This document shows, piece after piece, positions 8,832 to 17,410 of a stretch of DNA of 64,000 bases. The notes under the pieces are model-generated. The model had not been told where the DNA came from. It did not search any database and saw nothing but the letters and a program-made list of their open reading frames with translations. How positions within the stretch are numbered: the first letter of the stretch is position 1; each line of letters begins with the position of its first letter. The translations under genes and the position numbers were made by a program. Location: positions 62,001 through 126,000 of the forward strand of contig SAJS01000005.1 in assembly GCA_004017535.1 (NCBI GenBank). Reading direction: 5' to 3'. Source of the stretch: Mesorhizobium sp. (GTDB lineage: Bacteria > Pseudomonadota > Alphaproteobacteria > Rhizobiales > Rhizobiaceae).

Positions 8832-8911
8832 CTTCGATGAGAGGATCATGTCAACGGCATGTATTCAATAAAATCGAATTGTATTTGAGAAACGCTTCGA
8901 TATCATCGAAG
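8832..8911. promoter_or_regulatory. LysR-type operator with repeated CTTCGAT/ATCGAAG half-sites
   Basis: A perfect 7-bp inverted repeat CTTCGAT-ATC-ATCGAAG (8895-8911) contains a T-N11-A LysR motif. Further half-sites are CTTCGAT at 8832-8838 and ATCGAAT at 8873-8879. All lie in the 100-bp gap between the divergent tautomerase and LysR genes, and the main dyad runs up to the LysR start codon. Function is inferred from position. Confidence 0.55.
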
Positions 8912-8918
8912 TATGGAA

Positions 8919-9767
8919 ATGCTCGATCTCGATTTACTGAAGACCTTCATCGCCTTCGTCGATGGCGGCTCGCTCGCCAGGGCCGCATCCGCCATTGGCC
9001 GCACGCCGTCGGCTGTGACCGCGCAGATGCAGCGACTGGAGGAGATCGTCGGCGAGCCGCTGCTCATCCCGCAGGGCCGGGGACGTGGCCTGACACCGGC
9101 CGGCGAAGATCTTGTCGGCCATGCGCGCCGCATCCTTGCCGTCCACACCGAGGCGTGGTTGGCGCTGAGAGGCGCGCGCGCCGGCGGCCGCATCGCTATC
9201 GGCACGACGCAGGACTTCGCCGACCGCGGCCTGCCGGATCTTCTAAGGGCCTTCGCCGCCAGCCACCCGCATGTGCGGATCGAGCTGCGTGTCGGCCGCT
9301 CCCTGGAGCTCGGCTCGGCGCTGCAGGCCGGCCAGATCGACCTCGCAATCACCATGCGCCATGCCGCAACGCCGGACGAAGCGGCCGTGGTCAGCGAGCC
9401 GATGTTGTGGCTCTGCTCGGAAAAAGGCCTGGCGACGCGGCAGGAAGCCGTGCCGCTGGCGCTGCTCGATCCCTATTGCGGCTTTAGGGAGGCCGCGCTC
9501 AACGCGCTCGATGCCGCCGGCCGCCGCTACCGCATCGCCGCCGGCAGCGCCAGCCTCGCCGGCCTGCGCGCTGCGGTCGATGCCGGCATCGCGCTGACGC
9601 CGCGCACCCGGCGTTTTGCCCATTCCGGCATCGTGGAAGCGCCTGCCGATCTCGACCTGCCGCCATTGCCGATGGCCGACTTCGCCATCCGGCTCGGTCG
9701 CGAAGCTCCGCGCCCGGCGCGGGATCTGGCGGAGCTGCTGGGCGATGGCCTCGCCCTGCCGTCGTGA
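8919..9767 (+). CDS. LysR-family transcriptional regulator
   Basis: A 282-residue LysR regulator. The N-terminal winged helix (LLKTFIAFVDGGSLARAASAIGRTPSAVTAQMQRLEE) is followed by a periplasmic-binding-like effector domain from about residue 88. ATG 8919 gives the usual MLDLDLL start with a weak GAAG at 7 nt; ATG 8913 is possible but sits one base after an operator palindrome. Divergent from the tautomerase gene, it probably controls that gene and itself through the 8832-8911 half-sites. The effector is unknown. Confidence 0.88.
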   Translation: MLDLDLLKTFIAFVDGGSLARAASAIGRTPSAVTAQMQRLEEIVGEPLLIPQGRGRGLTPAGEDLVGHARRILAVHTEAWLALRGARAGGRIAIGTTQDFADRGLPDLLRAFAASHPHVRIELRVGRSLELGSALQAGQIDLAITMRHAATPDEAAVVSEPMLWLCSEKGLATRQEAVPLALLDPYCGFREAALNALDAAGRRYRIAAGSASLAGLRAAVDAGIALTPRTRRFAHSGIVEAPADLDLPPLPMADFAIRLGREAPRPARDLAELLGDGLALPS

Positions 9768-9780
9768 TCCCCAAAGAAAA

Positions 9781-9804
9781 AGCCGACCTTTTTGCGGGTC
9801 GGCT
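9781..9804 (-). terminator. intrinsic terminator for the EamA gene
   Basis: Stem AGCCGACC (9781-9788) pairs with GGTCGGCT (9797-9804). On the minus strand it is followed by a T-rich run (complement of 9772-9780). It lies 100 nt beyond the minus-strand EamA stop and just after the convergent LysR stop, so it may act in both directions. Confidence 0.7.
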
Positions 9805-9903
9805 TCTAGTCGGACGGGTCGAGGGGTTTGGGGGGACTTGGGGGGTGACCCGTCAGCCTAACAATGCCTGGATCGGGTAATGGTTCCGTGATTGGCGAAA
9901 TTT

Positions 9904-10821
9904 TTACGAGCGCGCCGATTTGGCCTTCAGCCAGTCGCGGCCGGCATGGGCAAAGACCGCGCAAAGCACGATGACGCCGCCGATGACGCTGGCCACGGGC
10001 GGGGCTTCGCCGAGGAAGATCAGGGCAAACAGGATGGCGAACGGCACCTCGGCAGAGCCCAGCAGCCCGGATTCGGCGGCAGGGATAAGCCGCGAGCCTT
10101 CGGTCCACAGGATCGAGGCCAGCGCGAAGGAGCAGCCGAAGGTGGCAAGCAGCACCACGTCGCGCGTCGAGACGGCCAGCGGGTCGGTGACGAACCAGCC
10201 GAGCACGAAGAGCAGGAAGGCCGAGACCGCGCCCGCCCACACGACAGGCGAGTCACGGAAGGCGCGCACCAAGATCATGTAGAGCGCGCTGCCGGCGGTC
10301 ATCAAAAGCGCCAGTCCGTCGCCGAACAGATGGCCGCTGCCGAGGCCGCCGCCCACCATGATGGAGACGCCGCACAGCGACACGGCCGCGGCCAGCATCG
10401 TCTGCAGCCGGAATTTCTCCCGCACCAGAAGAAAGGCAAGGAGCGCGGCGATGAAGGGAGAGGTCGCGTAGATGACCGCGACATTGGCGACATAGGTGTA
10501 TTTGAAGGCTGAGATGAAGGCGATGCTGGCGGCGGCACCCTCGACCGCCAGCAGCCAACCGCGCCAGCCCAGTCTCAGGCTCTCGCGCCCGCCCGAGCGC
10601 CGACGCCGCCACAGCACATAGAGCGTGATCAGGATCGAACCGAAAAAACCGCGCCAGCAGGTGATCGTCAGCGGATCGGCATGGATTGACTTGGTCAGCA
10701 CACCGGTGAGCGCGAAGGCGATGGCGGACGCCGAGACCAGGATGATGCCGAGCGTGCGCTCGGCCGCCACGTCGGCGGCGCCAGGCGTGAGCTTCTTCGG
10801 CATGTCGAGCGTGTCCGTCAT
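9904..10821 (-). CDS. EamA/DMT-family transporter
   Basis: A 305-residue inner-membrane protein with ten hydrophobic segments arranged as two EamA repeats, the drug/metabolite transporter fold. The first repeat begins LGIILVSASAIAFALTGVLTKS; the second ends IFLGEAPPVASVIGGVIVLCAVF. Members export amino acids, nucleosides or other small metabolites; the substrate cannot be read here. A second, divergent EamA paralogue lies 40 nt upstream on the same strand (10862-11755), so the two may be co-transcribed. Confidence 0.9.
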   Translation of the reverse strand: MTDTLDMPKKLTPGAADVAAERTLGIILVSASAIAFALTGVLTKSIHADPLTITCWRGFFGSILITLYVLWRRRRSGGRESLRLGWRGWLLAVEGAAASIAFISAFKYTYVANVAVIYATSPFIAALLAFLLVREKFRLQTMLAAAVSLCGVSIMVGGGLGSGHLFGDGLALLMTAGSALYMILVRAFRDSPVVWAGAVSAFLLFVLGWFVTDPLAVSTRDVVLLATFGCSFALASILWTEGSRLIPAAESGLLGSAEVPFAILFALIFLGEAPPVASVIGGVIVLCAVFAHAGRDWLKAKSARS

Positions 10822-10861
10822 AGCGCCAGCCTACCCGGTTGCTCCTGACAGCTCTCTGTCA

Positions 10862-11755
10862 TCAGGCCTGCTCCCGCTTGCGGAAATGCTCGTTGCCGAC
10901 GATGAGCAGGCCGGCGCCGATGATCAGCGCCGCGCCCATGAACACCTCCGTGCGCGGCACCTCGCCCCAGATGGCGTAGCCCAGCGCGAAGGCCCACACC
11001 AGCGAGGTATATTCGAACGGCGCCACGATCGACACCGGGGCGCGCTTCATGCCTTCGAACAGCGCATATTGCGCCACCCCGCCGAGCGCGCCGACGCTGA
11101 GGAGCAAAAGCAGCTGCGTTCCGTCAGGCATGCGCCACCACAGCAGCGCCGGCACGGCCGAAGAGAGCAGGAAATAGAAATTGTTGAGCACGAGCTGGAT
11201 CGTCGTGCGCTCCTGCAGCGCCGTCTTGCGTAAGAGCACAACGGCGATCCCCCAAAGCACGGCGGCCGCCAGCACCAGCAGCACCGGCACGGAGAGGCCG
11301 AGCCGCGTCGGATCGCAGGCGATGAAGACGCCCACGAAGCCGACGAAGACCGCGATCCAGCGCAGCAGCGGCACCGTCTCGCCCAGGATCAGCACGGACA
11401 GCACGGTGACGATGATGGGTGCTGCGTAATAGATGGTGGTGAGCTCGGCGAGCTGCAGCGAGCGCGCGGCGTTGTAGTAGCAAAGCCAGGCGGCCAGCGT
11501 GAAGGCGCTGCGCACCAGCATCGGCTTGACGATCGGCGAGTCGATCGTGTCGGCGAACACCCGCTTGCCGCCGATCGCGCCGCAGGCGAGGAGAACGGTG
11601 ATCGAGCGGACGAACATGATCTGCCAGACCGTCATGCCGGCGACCAACAACTTGATCGAGGCGTCCTGCGCCGAAAACAGGAAATAGGCGGCAGCCGTGA
11701 ACAGGATGCCGGCCAGCACCCTTTCCCGGCTTTCGAGGACGACGACTTCGGCCAT
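10862..11755 (-). CDS. EamA/DMT-family transporter
   Basis: A 297-residue protein with ten predicted membrane helices and two EamA repeats; it resembles the RhaT/YdcZ-like DMT group. Landmarks are AAYFLFSAQDASIKLLVAG at the N-terminus and GALGGVAQYALFEGMKRAP with EYTSLVWAFALGYAIWGE in the second repeat. Sequence divergence from its neighbour (9904-10821) argues against a recent tandem duplication. They could form a heteromeric pair or act separately. Substrate unknown. Confidence 0.9.
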   Translation of the reverse strand: MAEVVVLESRERVLAGILFTAAAYFLFSAQDASIKLLVAGMTVWQIMFVRSITVLLACGAIGGKRVFADTIDSPIVKPMLVRSAFTLAAWLCYYNAARSLQLAELTTIYYAAPIIVTVLSVLILGETVPLLRWIAVFVGFVGVFIACDPTRLGLSVPVLLVLAAAVLWGIAVVLLRKTALQERTTIQLVLNNFYFLLSSAVPALLWWRMPDGTQLLLLLSVGALGGVAQYALFEGMKRAPVSIVAPFEYTSLVWAFALGYAIWGEVPRTEVFMGAALIIGAGLLIVGNEHFRKREQA

Positions 11756-11893
11756 GCGGTTTCAGCGTGTTTGCGTGAGGCGGCCCGCCCCAGTCGGGAC
11801 CGTTGCTCCAGCTATACGGGCGAAAGCTTGCACGGCGCTGCTCCAGCGCGGCGCTTGCGTTGGCGCAGGTCGTTGCCGGAGGCCGATCGGGGA

Positions 11894-13393
11894 TTACTGC
11901 GTCGCCTGATAGAGCTCCGATGCCGCGTCCTTCAGGGCGCGCCGGCCGTCCGGCCGGAGATACATCATGTGGCCGCCCTCGACCACGTCGAGGCGGATCG
12001 GCTTAGCATCTGACAGCGAAGGAAGCTGGTTCACCAGGTAACGTGAGGCGAGATAGGGCGTGACGAGGTCGGTATAGCCGTTGACGATGACGATGCCGAG
12101 GGCCGGGTTGAGCGAACGCGCCCGCTGCAAATCGTTCATCACGCCGGCATAGCCCTGGCCCGAACTGCCGTAGTCCCAGTTGCGGGTCACCTCGCCATTG
12201 AGCAGCCGGTAGCTGACATCGGTGCGGTAGTTCAATTCATCGCGAGCATAGGCGACGAAGGCGGAGGTCAGCGCCGGAACGCTGCGGTCGAGCACCGGAT
12301 CGGGGCCGGCGTCATGTGCACTTTGCGGCGCGATGTCGGCCGTGCCGACGGTGGCGTCATACGGGCTGAGCACCTTGCCCGTGGCGCGCTGGAATTCCTT
12401 GGCGAAAAGCCCGGTGGGGATGCGGGCGAAATTGCGTTGGACGAGCTCGAGCGGCAGGCCGGTGAGTTCCGCCACGCGTCCGCTGGCGAGCTTGCCGCCT
12501 TGTTCCAGTCCGCTGTTCAACGCCGTCAGGTAGTCGCCGAGCGCGTAATGCTCGACGTCTGCCAGCCTGTTGCGCAGCGCATCGCCGCTCACGCCGTCGC
12601 TCTTCAGGCGGGTCGCCGCCAGCGAAGGCAGCTCCAGCGCCCAATGCAACTGGTCGAACTGGTCGGGCCGCACCAGCATGAACTCCAGCGCCGGCGAGAT
12701 CAGCACGATGCCGCTGGGGCTCCAGCCCACATCCTCCTGCAGCGTGCGGGCGAGCAGCGCGGCGCGAAAGCCGCCATAGCTTTCGCCGGCGAGAAACAGC
12801 GGCGAACCGGTGCGGCCGTTCTGCGCCAGATAGAGCCGGATGAAGGCGCCGACCGAGCTGGCGTCGGCATCGACGCTCCAGAATTCCTTGCCCTCATGCC
12901 CGGGCGCCTCGCGGCTGTAGCCGGTGCCGACCGGATCGACGAAGACGAGGTCGCTCATGTCGAGCCAGCTGTCGGGATTGTCGATGAGCTTTTGCGGCGG
13001 CCGCAGGAACTCGCCGTCCGCCGCGGTCTCGACGATGCGCGGCCCGATGGCGCCGAGATGCAGGTAAGCCGAGGCTGCGCCCGGTCCGCCATTGAAGATG
13101 AAGGTGATCGGCCGATCCTTCGCCGGGGCGGGCGACTGCTGTGTGTAGGCGACGTAGAAGATCTCGGCCGTGACCTCGCCCTTGCCCGACAGCAGCGCCA
13201 GCGTGCCGGTCTTGGCCTGGTAGTCCAGCTTGCGCCCGCCAAGCGTGATCGAATGCTCGGTCACCTGCGGCGGCGGCAGCAGCGACAGCACGCCGCCCTG
13301 GGGCGCGGGGCGCTCGGGTGCTTCCGCGGCGAAGGCCGGCTGAGCAAAGGCGGCGAGCGCCAGAAGGATAAGTGGGACGAGCTTGGATCGCAT
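11894..13393 (-). CDS. S10-family serine carboxypeptidase-like protein, exported
   Basis: A 499-residue alpha/beta-hydrolase of peptidase family S10. A clear signal peptide (MRSKLVPLILLALAAFAQPAFA) sends it to the periplasm. The oxyanion/nucleophile region GESYGG (near residue 203), the aspartate in NGYTDLVTPY (near 443) and the histidine in EGGHMMY (near 474) supply the catalytic triad. FNGGPGAAS matches the S10 substrate-carboxylate loop. It probably trims C-terminal residues from peptides. No accessory peptidase adjoins, and the upstream 13394-13777 interval is filled by repeats. Confidence 0.88.
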   Translation of the reverse strand: MRSKLVPLILLALAAFAQPAFAAEAPERPAPQGGVLSLLPPPQVTEHSITLGGRKLDYQAKTGTLALLSGKGEVTAEIFYVAYTQQSPAPAKDRPITFIFNGGPGAASAYLHLGAIGPRIVETAADGEFLRPPQKLIDNPDSWLDMSDLVFVDPVGTGYSREAPGHEGKEFWSVDADASSVGAFIRLYLAQNGRTGSPLFLAGESYGGFRAALLARTLQEDVGWSPSGIVLISPALEFMLVRPDQFDQLHWALELPSLAATRLKSDGVSGDALRNRLADVEHYALGDYLTALNSGLEQGGKLASGRVAELTGLPLELVQRNFARIPTGLFAKEFQRATGKVLSPYDATVGTADIAPQSAHDAGPDPVLDRSVPALTSAFVAYARDELNYRTDVSYRLLNGEVTRNWDYGSSGQGYAGVMNDLQRARSLNPALGIVIVNGYTDLVTPYLASRYLVNQLPSLSDAKPIRLDVVEGGHMMYLRPDGRRALKDAASELYQATQ

Positions 13394-13473
13394 GACGGCT
13401 CCGGGCGGAATGACATCGCAAAGGTATGGCCGGAACGAAGGAAGTCAAAGGGGGCGCGGCGCAGAAGCTGCCA

Positions 13474-13650
13474 ATCTCCCCCCTTGCGGGGGAGATGCCC
13501 GGCAGGGCAGAGGGGGGTGTGACGGAACTCGACGTCGGTGATGATGGTTTCTGCCGACTTCCGGTCGGCGTTCGCGGAGGAAAACTGTTTAGAACCTGGC
13601 GGGACAGCACCCCCTCTGTCCTGCCGGACATCTCCCCCGCAAGGGGAGAT
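13474..13650. repeat. inverted pair of ATCTCCCCC palindromic repeats
   Basis: Arms at about 13474-13520 and 13600-13650 in opposite orientation, sharing the stem ATCTCCCCC/GGGGGAGAT, then GCCCGGCAGG and CAGAGGGGG. The family recurs at 19567-19740 and 54990-55157. The rest of the 13394-13777 gap shows no gene; its end carries the Shine-Dalgarno of the OsmC gene. Confidence 0.8.
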
Positions 13651-13777
13651 CAGCTTTCATGCTCGTTTTCGCCAATCTCCGAACTGGCAGAAATGGTAGT
13701 CGCCAAGGGGGATTTCCCTGTCATGCTCGCACAGTGCTATCAACCGGCAGAGACAGTAGGAAAGGAACCCCCTCGGG

Positions 13778-14284
13778 ATGGACGCCACCGCACTCAAGGC
13801 CATGCAGGCTCCGCTGAAGGAAGCCTATCGCGACGACGCGGCGCGGGCGCTGATCACGCTGAGAGCGCGCGGCACGCTCGACGATCAGTCGATCGCCTGC
13901 AAGGTGGAGACGGGCAGGGCGCTCGCAGTTGCCGGCCTTCACCCAGCCACCGGCGGCTCGGGTTTGGAACTATGTTCTGGCGACATGCTGCTGGAGGCGC
14001 TGGTCGCCTGCGCGGGCGTGACGCTGAAGGCTGTGGCCACCGCGCTGGAGTTCAAGCTCGGCAACGCCAGCGTCGAAGCCGAGGGCGACCTCGATTTCCG
14101 CGGCACGCTCGGCGTCGCCCGCGACGCGCCGGTCGGTTTTCGCGAGATAAGGCTGAAATTTGACCTCGACACCGACGAGCCGCAGGAGCGCATCGATTCG
14201 CTGATGAAGCTGACCGAGCGCTACTGCGTGGTGTTCCAGACGATCAACAATAAGCCGGCGCTGAGCGTGAGCGCGGGGCGTTGA
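13778..14284 (+). CDS. OsmC-family protein
   Basis: A 168-residue OsmC/Ohr-superfamily protein. Ohr/OsmC enzymes reduce organic hydroperoxides with two cysteines; candidates here are Cys78 (LVACAG) and Cys150 (ERYCVVF), in the two helices expected. A third, Cys66, precedes the central helix. The spacing and the weak match around Cys78 mean that it belongs to the broader OsmC-like group rather than to Ohr proper, so peroxidase activity is likely but not certain. The gene stands alone between repeat-filled gaps. Confidence 0.82.
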   Translation: MDATALKAMQAPLKEAYRDDAARALITLRARGTLDDQSIACKVETGRALAVAGLHPATGGSGLELCSGDMLLEALVACAGVTLKAVATALEFKLGNASVEAEGDLDFRGTLGVARDAPVGFREIRLKFDLDTDEPQERIDSLMKLTERYCVVFQTINNKPALSVSAGR

Positions 14285-14593
14285 AGCTGCTGATCTCCCA
14301 CTTGTCGGGCTTTGCGAACGATGAAAGCCCGGCAGGATGAGGGGCGGTCCCGCCGACGTCAGGCACCTGGCCCTACGACGCGGCCCATGCCTTCGCCATG
14401 CTCGGGCTTGACCCGAGTATCCATGCCGTGACCCTTGGCGTGAGGCGCAGCGGTGCAGATTCTGTAACCGCGGCAACGCCTTAGCGTAACAGCATGGATT
14501 CTAGGGTCTGCGCGCGTCGCTTCGCTCCTTGCTCCGCCCTAGAATGATGAAGCAGAAGGTCGCGCCATTCAAGGAAGGAGAGAGCGGCCCCCG
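14285..14593. repeat. repeat-rich intergenic region
   Basis: No gene is visible. The left part is a decayed copy of the ATCTCCC/CCCGGCAGGA family (14288-14350). The right part (about 14400-14550) is a composite with CATGGATTCTAGGGTCTGCG and a CTAGAATGA end; a related element forms a long inverted repeat at 21571-21757. Confidence 0.6.
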
Positions 14594-14818
14594 CTATTGC
14601 GCCGACGGCGTCTCCGCGTCCCCTTCATCCGTAAACGGCGAGGCGCTCGGCACGCATTGCACGGCCCAGCCCTGCGGCGTCGGTTGCTTCTGATATTCGG
14701 TGATGGCGTTGGTGCATTGTTCGCGGGTGTCGAAGGTGCTGGGCAGCACCACCATGCCGCCTTGCGGGCCGGCGATCACCAGATACCAGACCAACGCTAC
14801 GCTGGGAGTGGCAGCCAT
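14594..14818 (-). CDS. hypothetical small protein
   Basis: A 74-residue protein of unknown function. An N-terminal hydrophobic stretch (VALVWYLVIAG) precedes a polar domain with two cysteines (REQCTNAI and VQCVPS) that could form a disulfide if exported. The GAGGAA Shine-Dalgarno is correctly placed before ATG 14818, supporting translation. The Cys-x-Ala and late Cys-Val-Pro pattern resembles small secreted or periplasmic rhizobial proteins, but I do not recognise a named family. It is isolated between a repeat region and the SDR gene. Confidence 0.6.
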   Translation of the reverse strand: MAATPSVALVWYLVIAGPQGGMVVLPSTFDTREQCTNAITEYQKQPTPQGWAVQCVPSASPFTDEGDAETPSAQ

Positions 14819-14986
14819 GGGAATTCCTCGCTTTGCTTGAATGTCGGAGTCGGACCGATCCTAGCAACTCCCTCGGCACGGCGAAAGCTGGGCGGCGGAA
14901 CACGCTTCCGCAGCACCGTTCACAGACCCGTGAAGAGGCTTTCGCCAGGCGAGCTCGGCCGGCCGCGACGCGTTTTTGGACTCGAA

Positions 14987-15730
14987 CTATTCCGGCTGCC
15001 GGTAGGCGACGAAGCGGTTGTGCTTGGCCTGGAAGATCAGGCCTGTCTCCTTCAACGCCGGACTTGCGAGCGGCACGATTCGCTTGGCTATCTCGGCAGG
15101 ATGCGGCAGCGTCTCCGGATCCTCGCCAGGCATGGCCTGCGCGCGCATCGCCGTGCGGGTGGCGCCCGGATCTGCGGCGTTAACTCTCAGCGGCAGGCTC
15201 TCGGTCTCATGCGCCCAGGAACGCATCATCGTTTCGACTGCCGCCTTGGACGCCGCGTAGGGCGCCCAGAAGGCACGCGCCGAATGCGCGGCGTTGGAGG
15301 ACATGATGATGGCGCGCCCGGCGTCGGAGAGCCGCAGCAGCGGATCGACCGAACGGATCAGCCGCCAGGTCGAGGTGACGTTGACGGTCATCACTTTCTC
15401 GAAAGTCTTGGCCTCGACATGGCCGATCGGCGAGATGACGCCGAGCACGCCGGCATTGGCGACGAGGATGTCGAGCTTGCCCCAGCGTTCATGGATCGCG
15501 CCGCCAAGACGATCGATGCCCGGCATGTCGATCAGATCGAGCGGCACCAGCGTCGCCTGTCCGCGCCCATCGGCCTTGATCTGGTCGTCGAGCTCCTCCA
15601 GTCCGCCCACCGTGCGCGCCACCGCGATCACATGCGCGCCGGCTGCCGCCAGTTCCCGGGCGATGAAATAGCCAATGCCGCGCGAAGCGCCGGTTACGAC
15701 CGCCACGCGGCCGGAAAGCTCGAGGGTCAT
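14987..15730 (-). CDS. short-chain dehydrogenase/reductase
   Basis: A 247-residue classical SDR. The nucleotide-binding motif TGASRGIG is at residues 13-20, NAG at 92-94, and the catalytic Ser145, Tyr158 and Lys162 (YAASK) are in place. Arg38 after the second strand (AVAR) favours NADP(H). The same gene type commonly follows purF in Rhizobiales, where it is annotated only as an SDR; the substrate is unknown. The gap to purF (15731-15814) holds a RIME-like fragment. Confidence 0.9.
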   Translation of the reverse strand: MTLELSGRVAVVTGASRGIGYFIARELAAAGAHVIAVARTVGGLEELDDQIKADGRGQATLVPLDLIDMPGIDRLGGAIHERWGKLDILVANAGVLGVISPIGHVEAKTFEKVMTVNVTSTWRLIRSVDPLLRLSDAGRAIIMSSNAAHSARAFWAPYAASKAAVETMMRSWAHETESLPLRVNAADPGATRTAMRAQAMPGEDPETLPHPAEIAKRIVPLASPALKETGLIFQAKHNRFVAYRQPE

Positions 15731-15749
15731 GTCGGAGTTTCCGTGAGCT

Positions 15750-15806
15750 GGAGCAATTCCAGGAAAAGTGTCTAGAGGTTTTCCGCCGGAATAGCGTCAA
15801 AACAAA
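15750..15806. repeat. RIME-like intergenic fragment
   Basis: The segment with GCAATTCCAGGAAAAGTG and GGTTTTCCGCC matches the block at 37890-37945 and, more loosely, 60481-60520. It lies between the SDR and purF. Confidence 0.55.
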
Positions 15807-15814
15807 TGTAGCGA

Positions 15815-17296
15815 TTACGACCCGCTCGACGCCAGCAGCGACAGCGTGCGCACATTATCGTGGCCTTCGAAGTCGAGCAGGCGGGTGGGATACTGTCCGG
15901 TGAAGCAGGCGTCGCAGAATTGCGGCTGGTCGTTGTCGCGGCGCGCCTCGCCGACGGCGCGATACAGCCCGTCGATCGACAGGAAACCAAGCGAATCGAC
16001 GCGGATGAACTCCGCCATCTCCTCCACCGACATGCGTGACGCGAGCAGCTTCGACTTCTCCGGCGTGTCGACGCCGTAGAAGCAGGACGCGCTGGTCGGC
16101 GGCGAGGCGATGCGCATATGCACTTCCTTCGCGCCGGCGTCGCGCACCATCTGCACGATCTTCTGGCTGGTGGTGCCGCGCACGATCGAATCGTCGACCA
16201 GCACCACGCGCTTGCCCTCGATCATGCGGCGGTTGGCGTTGTGCTTGAGCTTCACGCCCATATGGCGGATCGAATCGCCGGGCTGGATGAAGGTGCGTCC
16301 GACATAGTGGTTGCGGATGATGCCGAGCTCGAAGGGAATGCCCGCGGCTTGGCTGAAACCGATCGCGGCCGGCGTGCCGGAATCCGGCACCGGCACGACG
16401 ATGTCGGCCTCGACCGGGTTTTCCTGCGCCAGCTCGGCGCCGATGCGCTTGCGCACCTCGTAGACGTTGCGGCCCTCGACCGAGGAATCCGGCCGCGCGA
16501 AATAGACATACTCGAAGATGCAGAAGCGCGTCTTCTGCGGCTCGAACGGGAAGATGCTCTCGATGCCCTTGGAGGTGATCACCACCATCTCGCCGGGCTT
16601 GATGTCGCGTACGAAGCGGGCGCCAATGATGTCGAGCGCGCAGGTCTCCGAAGCGAGAATCCAGGCGCCGTCGAGATCGCCCAGCGCCAGCGGGCGGATG
16701 CCGAGCGGGTCGCGGCAGCCGATCATCTTCTTGGCCGTCATCGCCACCAGCGAGAAGGCGCCCTCCACCTGGCGCACCGCATCGATGAAGCGCGAGTTCA
16801 GATCGCGTTCCTTGCTAGTCGCGACCAGATGCAGCAGCGTCTCGGTGTCGGAGGTCGAGGAGAAGATCGAGCCCTGCTTCTGTAGCGCGCGCTGCACGGT
16901 GAGCGCGTTGGTGAGGTTGCCGTTGTGGGCGACGGCAAGACCGCCCTCCGCAAGCTCGGCGAAGAAGGGCTGGATGTTCCGCACGCCGGCGCCGCCGGTC
17001 GTGGCATAGCGCGTGTGGCCGATGGCGCGATTGCCCTGCAGGCTGTCGATAACGCGTTGCTTGGTGAAGGTGTCGCCGATCAGGCCGACATGGCGTTCGA
17101 CATGGAACTGGGTGCCGTCATAGGAGACGATGCCGGCCGCTTCCTGGCCTCGATGCTGCAGGGCGTGCAGACCGAGCGTGACGATGGCCGCCGCGTCCTG
17201 TCGGCCGAAGATGCCGAACACGCCGCATTCGTCGTGGAAATGGTCGTCGGCCTCGGCGGAAAGGACATTGCCTGTATCTGCCGTTGAGTCTGCCAT
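15815..17296 (-). CDS. purF: amidophosphoribosyltransferase
   Basis: First committed enzyme of purine synthesis: transfers glutamine ammonia to PRPP to give phosphoribosylamine. It has an N-terminal class II glutamine amidotransferase domain whose nucleophile Cys24 (HDECGVFGI) is exposed after propeptide removal. A C-terminal phosphoribosyltransferase domain follows, with the PRPP loop VVLVDDSIVRGTTS. The start at 17296 (MADSTADTG) has GGAG at 11 nt; 17326 is an alternative adding ten residues. It lies downstream of cvpA on the same strand, an arrangement shared with enterobacteria and rhizobia. Confidence 0.95.
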   Translation of the reverse strand: MADSTADTGNVLSAEADDHFHDECGVFGIFGRQDAAAIVTLGLHALQHRGQEAAGIVSYDGTQFHVERHVGLIGDTFTKQRVIDSLQGNRAIGHTRYATTGGAGVRNIQPFFAELAEGGLAVAHNGNLTNALTVQRALQKQGSIFSSTSDTETLLHLVATSKERDLNSRFIDAVRQVEGAFSLVAMTAKKMIGCRDPLGIRPLALGDLDGAWILASETCALDIIGARFVRDIKPGEMVVITSKGIESIFPFEPQKTRFCIFEYVYFARPDSSVEGRNVYEVRKRIGAELAQENPVEADIVVPVPDSGTPAAIGFSQAAGIPFELGIIRNHYVGRTFIQPGDSIRHMGVKLKHNANRRMIEGKRVVLVDDSIVRGTTSQKIVQMVRDAGAKEVHMRIASPPTSASCFYGVDTPEKSKLLASRMSVEEMAEFIRVDSLGFLSIDGLYRAVGEARRDNDQPQFCDACFTGQYPTRLLDFEGHDNVRTLSLLASSGS

Positions 17297-17410
17297 CTGG
17301 TGCTCAAGCTCCGCTAAAGCCGCCATATAGGGCGATCTCTCACGGAACGCAACGCACCTCGTCAGGCATTCACAAATTGCCTCAGGCCAGCGCTGTGGCT
17401 GGCCTGGATT

